Below, one piece after another: positions 48,907 through 58,891 of a stretch of DNA of 64,000 bases. Both the position numbers and the translations under genes were made by a program. The number at the start of each line of letters is the position of its first letter. The first letter of the stretch is position 1. Location: positions 2,852,001 through 2,916,000 of the forward strand of contig CP042279.1 in assembly GCA_007858575.1 (NCBI GenBank), in the 5' to 3' direction. The notes beneath the pieces are model-generated. The model was given only the letters and a program-made list of their open reading frames with translations. It had not been told where the DNA came from and ran no database searches. The stretch comes from Streptomyces sp. WAC08241. GTDB lineage: Bacteria; Actinomycetota; Actinomycetes; Streptomycetales; Streptomycetaceae.

Positions 48907-49876
48907 CCAGCCCCGCGTCCCCGTGAACCGGCTGCGCCCCCGCCGCTCCTGCCTGGCGGTCCCCGGGTCCAACCCGCGGTTCCTGGAGAAGGCCCAGGGC
49001 CTCGCCGCCGACCAGGTCTTCCTGGACCTGGAGGACGCCTGCGCCCCGCTGGCCAAGCCCGAGGCCCGGCACACCATCGTGAAGTTCCTGAACGAGGGCG
49101 ACTGGACCGGCAAGACGCGCGTGGTCCGCGTGAACGACTGGACGACCCACTGGACGTACCGGGACGTCGTCACGGTCGTCGAGGGCGCCGGCCAGAACCT
49201 CGACTGCATCATGCTGCCGAAGGTCCAGGACGCGCAGCAGATCGTCGCGCTCGACCTGCTGCTCACCCAGATCGAGAAGACGATGGGCTTCGAGGTCGGC
49301 AAGATCGGCATCGAGGCGCAGATCGAGAACGCCCAGGGCCTGACCCACGTCAACGCCATCGCGCAGGCCTCCCAGCGCGTCGAGACGATCATCTTCGGCC
49401 CGGCCGACTTCATGGCCTCCATCAACATGAAGTCGCTGGTCGTGGGCGAGCAGCCGCCCGGCTACCCGGCCGACGCCTACCACCACATCCTGATGAGCAT
49501 CCTGATGGCCGCCCGCGCCAACAACCTCCAGGCGATCGACGGCCCCTACCTCCAGATCCGCAACCAGGAGGGCTACAGGGCCGTCGCGCAGCGCGCCGCC
49601 GCCCTCGGCTTCGACGGCAAGTGGGTGCTGCACCCGGACCAGGTCGCCGCCGCGAACGAGATCTTCTCGCCCTCGCAGGAGGACTACGACCACGCCGAGC
49701 TGATTCTCGACGCGTACGACTACTACACGTCCGAGGCCGGCGGGAAGAAGGGCTCCGCGATGCTCGGCGACGAGATGATCGACGAGGCCTCCCGCAAGAT
49801 GGCCCTGGTCATCTCCGGCAAGGGCCGCGCCGCCGGTATGCAGCGCACCAGCAAGTTCGAGATCCCGGAGGCCTGA
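48903..49876 (+). CDS. mcl: (3S)-malyl-CoA / beta-methylmalyl-CoA lyase (CitE-like)
   Basis: HpcH/HpaI aldolase-type enzyme that splits methylmalyl-CoA to glyoxylate and propionyl-CoA at the end of the ethylmalonyl-CoA pathway. From the GTG at 48923 the frame is open for 317 residues: CLAVPGSNPRFLEKAQGL, QVFLDLEDACAPLAKPEA (metal Asp/Glu), IMLPKVQDAQQIVALDLL, GIEAQIENAQGLTHVNAI and GPADFMASINMKSL. An ATG at 48903 overlapping the ecm stop (ATGA) is a better start by context; the frame from it is interrupted by one missing base before 48923, as elsewhere in this window. Confidence 0.93.
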
Positions 49877-49881
49877 GTCCC

Positions 49882-50406
49882 ATGCAGTTCGGCCGCACGT
49901 ACGAGGAGTTCGAGGTCGGTGCCGTCTACAAGCACTGGCCCGGGAAGACGGTCACCGAATACGACGACCACCTCTTCTGTCTGCTCACGATGAACCACCA
50001 TCCGCTGCACATGGACGTGAACTACGCGGAGAACACGACGGACTTCGGCAAGAACGTCGTCGTCGGCAACTACATCTACTCGCTGCTGCTCGGCATGTCC
50101 GTGCCGGACGTCTCCGGCAAGGCCATCGCCAACCTGGAGATCGAGTCGCTGCGGCACGTGGCGCCGACCTTCCACGGCGACACGATCTACGGCGAGACCA
50201 CGGTCCTCGACAAGACCCCGTCGAAGTCGAAGAACGACCGCGGGATCGTGTACGTGGAGACCAAGGGCTACAAGCAGGACGGCACTCTGGTGTGCGTCTT
50301 CCGCCGCAAGGTGATGGTCCCCACCGAGACGTACATCAAGGAGCGCGGCGGGGAGCAGCCCGGCCGCCCCACGCTCGTCGAGCCCTCCAAGAAGTCGGAG
50401 AAGTAG
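49882..50406 (+). CDS. mch: Mesaconyl-CoA hydratase (MaoC-like)
   Basis: Adds water to mesaconyl-CoA to give beta-methylmalyl-CoA. Unbroken 174-residue hot-dog fold protein. The conserved MaoC segment is YDDHLFCLLTMNHHPLHMD, with catalytic Asp/His near FCLLTMNHHPLH, followed by KNVVVGNYIYSLLLGMSV and PTFHGDTIYGETTV. Two residues separate it from mcl and two from mcd, in the natural order of the pathway, which supports the specific name; by sequence alone it could be another MaoC-type hydratase. Confidence 0.9.
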   Translation: MQFGRTYEEFEVGAVYKHWPGKTVTEYDDHLFCLLTMNHHPLHMDVNYAENTTDFGKNVVVGNYIYSLLLGMSVPDVSGKAIANLEIESLRHVAPTFHGDTIYGETTVLDKTPSKSKNDRGIVYVETKGYKQDGTLVCVFRRKVMVPTETYIKERGGEQPGRPTLVEPSKKSEK

Positions 50407-50408
50407 TC

Positions 50409-51612
50409 ATGGCGCGACTCGCCCAGACCCACGGTCTGACCGATGTCCAGCAGGAGATCCTCGCCACCGTCCGGGACTTCGTCGACAAGGAGATCATCCC
50501 GGTCGCGACGGACCTGGAGCACCGCGACGAGTACCCCCAGCAGATCGTGGACGGGCTCAAGGAGCTCGGCGTCTTCGGCCTGATGATCCCCGAGGAGTAC
50601 GGGGCCTGGGCGAGTCGCTGCTCACCTACGCGCTGTGCGTGGAGGAGATCGCCCGCGGCTGGATGTCGGTCTCCGGCATCATCAACACGCACTTCATCGT
50701 GGCGTACATGCTCAAGCAGCACGGCACGCAGGAGCAGAAGGAGCACTTCCTCCCGCGGATGGCGGCCGGCGAGACGCGCGGCGCGTTCTCGATGTCGGAG
50801 CCGGCCCTCGGCTCGGACGTGTCGGCCATCACGTCGAAGGCGGTGAGGGACGGCGACGAGTACGTCCTCAACGGCCAGAAGATGTGGCTGACGAACGGCG
50901 GAACGTCCTCGCTCGTGGCCGTTCTGGTCCGGAGTGACGAAGGACACCCCGAGGGCACCGCGCCCCACAAGTCGATGACGACCTTCCTCGTGGAGAAGGA
51001 GCCGGGCTTCGGAGAGGTCCGCCCCGGCCTCACCATCCCCGGGAAGATCGACAAGATGGGCTACAAGGGCGTCGACACGACCGAGCTCATCATGGACGGA
51101 CTGCGCATTCCGGCCAATCGTGTCCTCGGCGGGGAAACCGGCCGTGGCTTCTACCAGATGATGGACGGCGTCGAGGTCGGGCGCGTGAACGTGGCGGCCC
51201 GTGGTTGCGGCGTCGCTCAGCGTGCGTTCGAGCTGGGCGTCTCGTACGCCCAGCAGCGCCACACCTTCGGCAAGGCCATCGCCCAGCACCAGGCCATCCA
51301 GTTCAAACTGGCCGAAATGGCTACCAAGGTCGAGGCCGCTCATGCGATGATGGTCAACGCAGCACGCAAAAGGACTCCGGGGAGCGAAACGACCTCGAAG
51401 CAGGGATGGCGAAGTACCTCGCCTCCGAATACTGCAAGGAGGTCGTCGAGGACGCCTTCCGTATCCACGGTGGATACGGGTTCTCGAAGGAGTACGAGAT
51501 CGAGCGCCTCTACCGCGAGGCGCCGATGCTGCTCATCGGCGAAGGTACCGCCGAGATCCAGAAAATGATCATTGGTCGTCGGCTGCTCGAGGAGTACCGA
51601 TTCCAGGGATGA
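50409..51612 (+). CDS. mcd: Acyl-CoA dehydrogenase, probable methylsuccinyl-CoA dehydrogenase
   Basis: FAD enzyme expected to oxidise methylsuccinyl-CoA to mesaconyl-CoA. About 401 residues with breaks near 50610 and 51370. Family blocks: FVDKEIIPVATDLEHRDEYP, GAFSMSEPALGSDVSAITSK (FAD/substrate region), VLNGQKMWLTNGGTSS, MGYKGVDTTELIMDGLRIP, QQRHTFGKAIAQHQAIQFKL and RIHGGYGFSKEYEIERLYRE; the general base Glu is in LLIGEGTAEIQKMI. Rhodobacter Mcd is longer, with an N-terminal extension that is absent here, so the assignment rests mainly on gene order. Confidence 0.85.
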
Positions 51613-51691
51613 TTGTCGCTTTTGAGCCGGTTGGGCCGCGAAGAAGATCACACCCTGTGTTCGTCTTCCGGCCTCCGACTCGGTTCCTGGC

Positions 51692-51722
51692 TTGCCCAGT
51701 TGCGCCCCGCAACCGATAGCAT
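51692..51722 (+). promoter_or_regulatory. Candidate promoter of psd
   Basis: TTGCCC (51692-51697) and TAGCAT (51717-51722) with 19-bp spacing, about 58 bp before the psd start codon, in the 168-bp gap after mcd. The gap suggests separate control of the two phospholipid genes. Confidence 0.35.
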
Positions 51723-51780
51723 CGCCGGAAAGCCGCCGTCCCCGTTGCCTGCGCGGCATCATCCGCTACGAAGGTCATCC

Positions 51781-52435
51781 ATGCCCCACAGCCAAACCTC
51801 TGCACACCGCGACAGCCTCAAGGGCGTTCGCCTCGCGCGCGGAGCATCGCCGTGGCTCCTGCCGACCGTCGCCACCGCGGCGCTCAGCCTCGTGCGCGCC
51901 CGCAGGTCGCGGCGCGCCGCGGCCATCGCCGTGCCGACCACCGCTCTCGCGGCCGGCATGCTGTGGTTCTTCCGCGACCCCGAGCGCGAGATCGCTCAGG
52001 GCCGGGTCGTCTCCCCGCCGACGGCGTGGTGCAGAGCATCATGCCGTGGAAGGACGGGCGGACCCGGGTCGCCATCTTCATGAGCCCCTGAACGTCCACG
52101 TCAACCGCGCGCCGCTGGCCGGCACGGTGACGTCCGTGGAGCACGTCCCCGGCGGGTTCGTGCCGGCGTTCAACAAGGAGAGCGAGAACAACGAGCGCGT
52201 CGTCTGGCACTTCGACACCGAACTCGGCGACATCGAGATGATCCAGATCGCGGGCGCCGTCGCCCGTCGCATCGTGCCGTACGTCCCCCAGGGGACGAAG
52301 GTGGAGCAGGGCGACCGCATCGGCCTGATCCGCTTCGGCTCGCGCGTCGACATCTACCTCCCCGAGGGCGTCGAGGTCGCGGTCGAGGTCGGGCAGGTCA
52401 CCACGGCGGGGGTGACTCGCATTGACCGTGATTGA
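51781..52435 (+). CDS. psd: Phosphatidylserine decarboxylase
   Basis: Makes phosphatidylethanolamine from phosphatidylserine; membrane-bound, self-cleaving pyruvoyl enzyme. About 218 residues, the short actinobacterial form, with breaks near 52020 and 52085. Membrane segments near the N terminus (SPWLLPTVATAALSLV, AAIAVPTTALAAGMLWFFRD), then GVVQSIMPWKDGRTRVAIFM, LNVHVNRAPLAGTVTSVEHV (conserved His) and the processing site IRFGSRVDIYLPEGVEV where the serine of GS becomes the pyruvoyl group. Its stop lies 14 bp inside the next gene. Confidence 0.93.
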
Positions 52436-53287
52436 TCCCGACACACGGGCGGCCGACTGGGCCGCCGAGACCGACGCGGCCGAAGAGGCCGAGGAGATGC
52501 CGCTGTCGCTGAGGCTGTCCATAGCGGACGCCCTCACGCTCGGTAACGCCACGTGCGGATTCATGGCGGTGTACTTCACCACCACCGGCATCCTCATCCC
52601 GCACCTGACGGGCAGCACCGAGACCGGCATGGCGCGCAACAGCGCCGCCACCGCCGTGATCCTGATGCTGTGCGCGGCGATCTTCGACCTCTTCGACGGG
52701 ATCGTGGCGCGCAAGCTCCGCTCGTCCCCGATGGGCGCCGAGCTCGACAACCTGTCGGACCTGATCAGCTTCGGCCTGGCCCCGGCCTACTTCGTGCTCG
52801 TGTACGGGATGGTCGCGGACGACGCGCAGCAGAAGGTCTCGGCGGTGGCCGCGATCGTGGTGCTGCTCGCGGTGGTGCTGCGACTGGCGAGATTCTCCTG
52901 CGTGACCATGAAGGACGGCATGTTCCAGGGCATGCCGAGCCCCTTCGGCGCGCTGACGGTGGTCTCGATCGTCCTCCTGGAGCTGCCGTTCATCCCGACC
53001 CTCCTCGCGATCATCGGGGTGGCCTGGCTGATGGTGAGCCGGGTCGAGTACCCGAAGCCGCGCGGTGTGCTCGCGGTGGCGATGCTCTCCTGGATCGTCG
53101 GCGCGATGGGCATGCTGGCGGCCTGGGCGTTCGACGCCCCGGGCGGTCAGTTCCTGCTCCAGACCGGCTGCGCGCTCCAGGTCGTGATGGGCGCCGTGAT
53201 CCCCTCTTCGCGACGGCCCGCCGGGTGAACACCTTCCGCGGCAACCGGCGCGAGAGCCGGGAGGCGCGGGCGGCCCAGCTCCCGTAG
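52422..53287 (+). CDS. pssA: CDP-diacylglycerol-serine O-phosphatidyltransferase
   Basis: Makes phosphatidylserine, the substrate of the preceding decarboxylase. About 288 residues. The CDP-alcohol phosphotransferase motif D(x2)DG(x2)AR(x8)G(x3)D(x3)D is complete: DLFDGIVARKLRSSPMGAEL then DNLSD. Membrane helices include AATAVILMLCAAIF, AIVVLLAVVLRLARFS, VSIVLLELPFIPTLLAIIG and VLAVAMLSWIVGAMGMLAAW. A TTG start with an AGG-rich site overlaps psd; a GTG six bases on is the alternative. One frame break near 53200 before the end REARAAQLP. Confidence 0.93.
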
Positions 53288-53302
53288 CGGACGGTACGCG
53301 TA

Positions 53303-53345
53303 CGAAAGGGCCCCGGAAGGCGAACAGCCTCCCGGGGCCCTTTCG
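53303..53345. terminator. Strong bidirectional terminator
   Basis: A perfect 14-bp stem, CGAAAGGGCCCCGG against CCGGGGCCCTTTCG, with a 15-base loop, between the convergent pssA and acetyltransferase genes. The A/T-containing stem base makes it work on both strands. Confidence 0.92.
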
Positions 53346-53351
53346 CGTGCC

Positions 53352-54366
53352 CTAGCCGAGCTTCTTGTAGTACAGCGTGGTCGCGCGGAGGACCCCGGCC
53401 GGGTCGGCGGCGAAGTCCGGGATCGTCCCGGCGGCCGTCCAGCCCGCGCCCCGGTAGAGGCGCTCGGCCGGGCTGCCGGCCTGGGTGTCCAGGACGAGCA
53501 GGGTCAGGCCGATGGCGGCGGCGTGCGCCTCGGCCGCGGCGAGCAGCCGCCGCCCGAGGCCCCGGCCCCGGGCGGAGCGGTGGACCAGGAGCCGGGCGAT
53601 CTCGCCCCGGTGCCGGCCGTTGGCGGCGGAGGCGCGGACGAGGGTGACGACCCCGGTCGGGCGCCCCGCGCCGTCCAGGGCCGCCCAGACCTCGCGTACG
53701 CCCTCCTCGGCCTCCTCGGCGGCCCCGAGCCACCAGGAGGCCGCCCCGGCGGCGTCCAGGGGCGCCGTGAAGCCGACGGAGGCCCCGCCGTCCACGGCGT
53801 CCACGAGGAGGGCGGCGAGGCCGTCGGCGGCGAGGGCGCGCACGGCGTCGGGAGCGAGGAGCTCGACGCGGTCGGCCGCGAGCGGCTTCTCCAGGCAGAG
53901 GAGGCCGGGGCGGGGGTCCCAGGAGGGGACCGTCTCGAAGCCGAGGCTCCGGTAGAGGGCCAGGCTCCCGCCGCCAGTCCCAGACCGTGAGGCGCACGGA
54001 GGGCGCCCCGAGGGCGGCGGCCCGGCGCAGGGCCTCGGCCACGAGGGCCCTCGCGAGGCCCTTGCGGCGGGCCGCGGGCACGACCCAGAGCCGCTTGACC
54101 TCGGGCGCGCCCCGCGCGGGGGCCTTCAGGACGACGCAGCCGGCCGGCCCGTCCCCGCCGGGCGGGGTGGCGAGCAGGACCGTGTCGGCGGCGAACGCGG
54201 CGGCCGGGTCCTCGGCCTCCCCGCGGTAGGCGGCCGGGAGCTCGGCGACCGTCGCCACGGGCGTCCCCTTCTCCTCCTGGTTGGCCAGGTGGTAGGCGCC
54301 CAGCAGGTCGGCGAGGTGCGGGTGGGAGCGGTTCTCCTCGATGAGGGGAGCGGTGTACGGCTTCAT
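53352..54366 (-). CDS. Protein with two tandem GNAT acetyltransferase domains
   Basis: About 338 residues; one frame break near 53970 at the domain junction. Domain 1: VVLKAPARGAPEVKRLWVVP, then AARRKGLARALVAEALRRAA (acetyl-CoA loop RRKGLA) and APSVRLTVWDW. Domain 2: VSWWLGAAEEAEEGV-like N-terminal part, GEIARLLVHRSARGRGLGRR with the loop RGRGLG, and LTLLVLDTQAGSPAERLY. Each domain looks complete. Tandem GNAT proteins exist (mycothiol synthase MshD is one), and it could acetylate a small amine; the N terminus starts MKPYTAPLIEENRSHPHLAD. Confidence 0.82.
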
Positions 54367-54632
54367 GGGCCCGAGCTTCACACCGGTGTGTTTCCGGGAG
54401 GTGACGCTCTTCCCGGGAGCTTCCAGGGGCGCCCGTGCGTGTACCGGTCGCGGGCGCCACGGATGCTGCGGTCGTCGATCCGGCGGACCGGGCGGCGTTC
54501 CCGGAGACGCCGGACGCGTGGCCGGGGCGCGAGGGGGCGGCGGGCGGGCGGGCGTGTGCCGCCGCCGCGACACGGTCTTCGACCGGCCGCGGCGGCGCGA
54601 ACAGCTCACGTCGTAGCCGCTCTCGCGCCCGC

Positions 54633-55776
54633 TACTCCAGGAAGTCCCGGGCGATGTCCGCCGCCGCCTCCTCCAGGAGCGGGCCCGCGTTCGCCATGGA
54701 CTTCGCGGGGTCCGGCTCCAGGGCGGCGAGGGGTAGGCGCGGCGGATGCCGGCTCTGCCGAGGGCTTCGGCGGGGAGGGCGAGGCGGCCGCAGACCGCGA
54801 CGACCTCCTTGCCGGCCGCGCGGGCCGCGGCGGCGACACCCGCCGGGGCCTTGCCGTGGAGGGTCTGTTCGTCGAGGAGCCCTCGCCGGTGATGACGAGG
54901 GTGGCGCGCTCCAGGGCGGGGGCGAAGCCGAGGACCTCCAGCATCAGCTCGATGCCGGGGCGGAAGCTCGCGCCCAGGATGAGGGCGCCGTAGCCGATGC
55001 CGCTGGCGCCGCCCGCGCCGGGCGCGAGGGCGGCCTCGGCCGCCTTGGGGCCGATCGCCTCTCCAGGACGGTGGCGTAGTGGGCGAGGGCCGCGTCGAGG
55101 TCCGGACGTCGTCGGGGGTGGCGCCCTTCTGCGGGCCGTAGACGGCGGGGGCGCCCTTGGGGCCGGTGAGCGGGTTGTCGACGTCGCTCGCGAGGATCAG
55201 GTCGACCTCGGCGAAGCGGGGGTCGAGGCCGGTGAGGTCGGCCGTGGCCAGGTCCGCGAGGGCGGCGCCGCCGGGGCCGACGGGTTCGCCGGACGCGTCG
55301 AGGAAGCGGGCGCCGAGCGCGGCGAGCATGCCGGCGCCGCCGTCGGTGGTGGCGCTGCCGCCGACGCCGAAGACGACGGTGGTGGCACCGGCGTCCAGGG
55401 CGGCGCGGAGCAGTTCGCCGGAGCCGTACGTGGTGGCGGTGAGCGGGGCGAACTCGCCGGCCGGGAGGAGCTGGAGGCCGGAGGCCTCCGCCATCTCGAC
55501 GACCGCGGTGGTGCCGCGCAGCGCGAACGCGGCGGTGACCGGGTCGCCGACCGGTCCCGTCACCGTCGCCTCGTGGCGCTCGAACCCGGCGGCGACGGCC
55601 GCCGCGACGGTGCCGTCGCCGCCGTCCGCGACGGGGAGCGTCTCCACCTCCAGGTCCGGGACGATCCGTCGCAGACCCGCCGTGACCCGCTCGGCGACCT
55701 CCACGGCCGTGAGCGAACCCTTGAACTTGTCGGCCGCCACGAGCACGCGAGCGACCGTTGCTGCTCCGTCCGTCAC
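54633..55776 (-). CDS. Glycerate kinase
   Basis: Phosphorylates D-glycerate to 2- or 3-phosphoglycerate (GarK/GlxK type), feeding glycolate or glyoxylate carbon to glycolysis. About 381 residues, with breaks near 55105, 55060, 54880 and 54735. Conserved parts: VLVAADKFKGSLTAVEVAER, TLPVADGGDGTVAAAVAAGF, VVEMAEASGLQLLPAGE, FGVGGSATTDGGAGMLAALG and, after repair, VITGEGSLDEQTLHGKAPAG. GTG start, because it begins directly before VARVLVAADKFKG. A glyoxylate link to the ethylmalonyl-CoA pathway (which yields glyoxylate) is interesting, but the terminator separates the two groups. Confidence 0.92.
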
Positions 55777-55913
55777 CTTGCATCCCTTGCTTTCGAACGT
55801 GCAGTCGCGCCGCCGCCGACCCTATCCGGACTGCCGGACGCCGTGCCACCCCTGATGTGCGGATATTCCGCACCATAGGGGTCGCACGCGTGCGGGACCG
55901 AGCGAGCGCCCCG

Positions 55914-56115
55914 TCAGCCCTGCTGCGGTTCCGGCGGGACGATCTCGCCGGTGCGCACCGGCTCGTCGCGGCCGGCGGTGCGGGCCTCGGTGCGGTGGCC
56001 GCGGGCGATGTAGTCGCGGACGACCGCCTCGACGGCGTCCTGCGGGTGTTGACCCCGCGAGGACCATGACTTCCACGACGAGTTCGGCGTCGAGCGCGAT
56101 GTTCACCTTGGGCAT
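55914..56115 (-). CDS. VapB-type antitoxin-like small protein
   Basis: About 67 residues. [20 protein letters not shown] opens like the ribbon-helix-helix of VapB/DUF2191 antitoxins; after a break near 56055 the second helix reads [20 protein letters not shown], and the tail [11 protein letters not shown] would be the flexible toxin-binding part. No PIN-domain toxin gene is adjacent, so it may act alone as a regulator. TAGGTT (56122-56127) ends 6 bp before the ATG, suggesting a leaderless transcript. Confidence 0.65.
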
Positions 56116-56155
56116 GCCGGGAACCTAACACCCGGGCGGTGGAAGGACCCCGGGT

Positions 56156-56656
56156 TCAGAAGAGGAGGTCGGGCTCCGCCGCCCCCGACTCGAAGGCCAG
56201 GAGCCGCTGCTTGCGGTCGAGGCCGCCGCCGTAGCCGGTGAGGCCGCCGCCGGCGCCGACCACCCGGTGGCAGGGGACGACGATGCTGACGGGGTTCTTG
56301 CCGTTGGCGAGGCCGACGGCGCGGGAGGCGCCGGGACTCCCCAGCTCCTCGGCGAGTTCGCCGTACGTCCGGGTCTCCCCGTACGGGATGAGGCTCAGGC
56401 GTTCCCAGACGCGGAGCTGGAACGGGGTGCCGACCAGGTGCAGGGGCAGGTCGAACGCGGTGAGTTCGCCCGCGAAGTAGGCGTCGAGCTGGCGGATCGC
56501 CTCCCCGAAGGGGCGCGGGTCGGGTTCTCCGAAGGTCTCCTCGGGCGGGCGGTGGCGCTGGCCGGTCATGTGGACGCGGCTGAGGACGCCGTCGACGGCG
56601 ACGAGGGTCAGCGGCTCGTACGGGCTGTCGACGACGGTGTGCCGGACGGTGGACAC
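56156..56656 (-). CDS. ogt: Methylated-DNA-protein-cysteine methyltransferase
   Basis: Repairs O6-methylguanine by irreversible transfer of the methyl group to its own cysteine. Unbroken 166-residue frame. The acceptor cysteine is in [11 protein letters not shown] at about residue 128; the DNA-binding helix-turn-helix part is [20 protein letters not shown] with [16 protein letters not shown] start. It follows the Ada-AlkA gene after 12 bp, so the two form an alkylation-repair operon. Confidence 0.95.
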   Translation of the reverse strand: MSTVRHTVVDSPYEPLTLVAVDGVLSRVHMTGQRHRPPEETFGEPDPRPFGEAIRQLDAYFAGELTAFDLPLHLVGTPFQLRVWERLSLIPYGETRTYGELAEELGSPGASRAVGLANGKNPVSIVVPCHRVVGAGGGLTGYGGGLDRKQRLLAFESGAAEPDLLF

Positions 56657-56668
56657 GGGGCGGCCTCC

Positions 56669-58139
56669 TCAGGAGGGCAGGTGGTTGATCGGGTGGGTGT
56701 CGGTGGCCCAGAGGTACTGGACGGCGTAGGCGCGCCAGGGGCGCCAGTGCGCGGCGCGGGCGGTCAGCGCGGCCGGGGTGGAGGGCAGGCCGAGTCCTTC
56801 GGCGGCGCGGCGGACGCCGAGGTCGCCGGGGAGGAAGGCGTCGGGGTCGCCGAGGGCCCGCATGGCGATGATCTCCGTGGTCCAGGGCCGAAGCCGGGCA
56901 GGGCGAGCAGCCGGGCGCGGGCCTCCTCGCGGTCGTCGGCGGGGCCGAGGGACAGCGAGCCGTCGGCGAGGGCGCGGACCAGGGTGAGCAGGGTGGCGCG
57001 GCGGCTGCGGGCAGGGCCAGGGTCTCGGGGTCGAGGGCGGCGAGCGCCGCGGGCTCCGGGAAGAGGTGGGTGAGGCCGCCCTCGGGGTCGTCGACCGGGG
57101 TGCCGTGGGCGGCGACGAGCCGGGCGCCGTGGGTGCGGGCGGCGGCGGTGGAGACCTGCTGGCCGAGGACGGCCCGTACGGCGAACTCGGCGGGGTCGAC
57201 GGAGCCGGGCACCCGGCGGCCGGGGCCGCGTCGACGAGCGGGGCGAGCAGCGGGTCGGCGCGCAGCCGCTCGTCGACGGCGACGGGGTCGGCATCGAGGT
57301 CGAGGAGCCGGCGGCAGCGGCTGATCGCGTGGGTGAGGTCGCGCGGATCGGTGAGGGAGAGCCGGCAGGCGATGTGGTCGGCGCGCGGGGCGAGGGCGAC
57401 GGTGCCGTGCCCGTACGGGAGGTTCAGGGTCCGGCGGTAGGCGCCGTCCCGCCACTCCTCGACGCCGGGGACGGCGGTGGCGGCGAGGTGGCCGAAGAGG
57501 TTGGAGGGTTCGAGGGGAGCGCGGAACGGCAGCCGGAGGCTGATCGCGCCGGAGGCGGGGGCCCGCGGGCGGCCGGCCGGGCCGCGCGGGCGCGCAGCTC
57601 GCCGGGGTGAGGGCGAAGACCTCGCGGACGGTCTCGTTGAAGGTGCGGATGGAGGAGAACCCGGCGGCGAAGGCGACCTCGCCCAGGGGCATCGGGGTCG
57701 TCTCGACGAGGATCCGGGCGGTCTGGGCACGCTGGGCGCGGGCCAGGGCGAGGGGTCCGGCGCCGAGTTCGGCGAGGAGCTGGCGCTCGATCTGGCGGGT
57801 GGACTAGCCGAGCCGCCGGGCGAGCCCGGGGACGCCCTCGCGGTCGACGACGCCGTCCTGGATGAGCCGCATCGCGCGGGCGACGGCGTCGGCCCGGACG
57901 TTCCACTGGGGCGAGCCGGGGCTGGTGTCGGGCCGGCACCGCTTGCAGGCCCGGAAGCCGGCGCGCTGGCAGGAGGCGGCGCTGGGGTGGAACTCCATGT
58001 TCTCGGGCTTGGGCGGGGCGACCGGACAGCTCGGCCGGCAGTAGATCCGGGTGGTGCGGACGGCGGTGAAGAACACGCCGTCGAAGCGGGCGTCCTTCGA
58101 CCGGACCGCCCGCACGCAGCGCTCGGTGTCGGTGTGCAT
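56669..58139 (-). CDS. Ada-AlkA fusion: methyl-phosphotriester sensor and 3-methyladenine glycosylase
   Basis: About 492 residues in three parts. Residues 1-75: Ada zinc domain with Cys34 (methyl acceptor), Cys38, Cys65 and Cys68 in IYCRPSCP and FRACKRCRP. Residues ~80-180: AraC-type DNA-binding domain ([40 protein letters not shown]). Rest: AlkA glycosylase with [16 protein letters not shown] and [20 protein letters not shown], catalytic Asp in [14 protein letters not shown] at 57804-57806 (codon 112, where the AraC helix has Tyr) interrupts it; downstream frame intact, so probably a base error. Breaks near 57600, 57230, 57010 and 56895. Expected to sense alkylation damage and activate itself and ogt. 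Confidence 0.9.
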
Positions 58140-58261
58140 GCCTCCATGATCGGGGGCGGACGGCGCCGGGGCTGGCGGAAAAACGACATGGCCGTCCGGG
58201 CCGGGGTCCGTCCGGTGGCGATCCGCCGGCCGGGCCCCGGGGGCCCGGGGGCTCGGGCCCG

Positions 58262-58881
58262 CTACTCGAAGCGGGTGGTGTCCCCGCTCCCCGGCGGACG
58301 ATCTCGGGCTCGCCGCTGGAGAAGTCGACGACGGTGGTGGGCTCGGTGCCGCAGTCGCCGGAGTCGAGGACCGCGTCGACCTGGTGGTCGAGCCGCTCCT
58401 TGATCTCCCAGCCCTGGGTCAGCGGCTCGTCCTCGTCGGGCAGGAGCAGGGTGCTGGAGAGCAGCGGCTCGCCGAGTTCGGCGAGGAGGGCCTGGGTGGC
58501 GACGTGGTCGGGGATGCGGACGCCGACCGTCTTCTTCTTGGGGTGGAGGAGCTGGCGCGGCACCTCCTTGGTGCCGGGCAGGATGAAGGTGTACGGGCTG
58601 GGGGTGGCCGCCTTCACGGCGCGGAAGACGTCGTTGTCGATGTGCACGAGCTGCCCGAGCTGGGCGAAGTCCCTGCACATGAGGGTGAAGTGGTGCCGGT
58701 CGTCGAGGTCGCGGATCGCCTTGATGCGGCCGATGCCGTCGCGGCTGCCCATGCGGGTGCCGAGCGCGTAGCAGGAGTCGGTCGGGTACGCGACGAGCGC
58801 CCCGTTCCGGATGCTGTCGGCCACCGCGGAGATGGTGCGCGGCTGCGGGTTGTCGGGGTGCACGTCGAAGTACTTGGCCAT
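58262..58881 (-). CDS. L-threonylcarbamoyladenylate synthase-type protein (Sua5/YciO/YrdC)
   Basis: About 206 residues, one frame break near 58290. Family signature: [20 protein letters not shown] and [20 protein letters not shown], then [60 protein letters not shown] and [16 protein letters not shown]. The close match in the first 40 residues and [16 protein letters not shown] start put it in the YciO branch, whose exact role is less clear than that of true Sua5/TsaC (t6A tRNA modification). It follows the oxidoreductase gene after 10 bp. Confidence 0.9.
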
Positions 58882-58891
58882 GGGGGCCAGT

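Noticed and set aside
54367..54632. Plus-strand frame between the GNAT and glycerate kinase genes
   Set aside because: It is low-complexity, has no good start site and matches nothing I recognise; left as spacer.
55914..56656. Complete VapBC toxin-antitoxin module
   Set aside because: Only the antitoxin-like part is present; the neighbour is clearly ogt, not a PIN toxin.
6133..57806. Amber (TAG) recoding as an explanation for in-frame stops
   Set aside because: Many genes here end normally at TAG (M20, MaoC, lipoate ligase, glycerate kinase, SRPBCC, pssA), so TAG works as stop. Base errors are simpler, and no suppressor tRNA is in the window.
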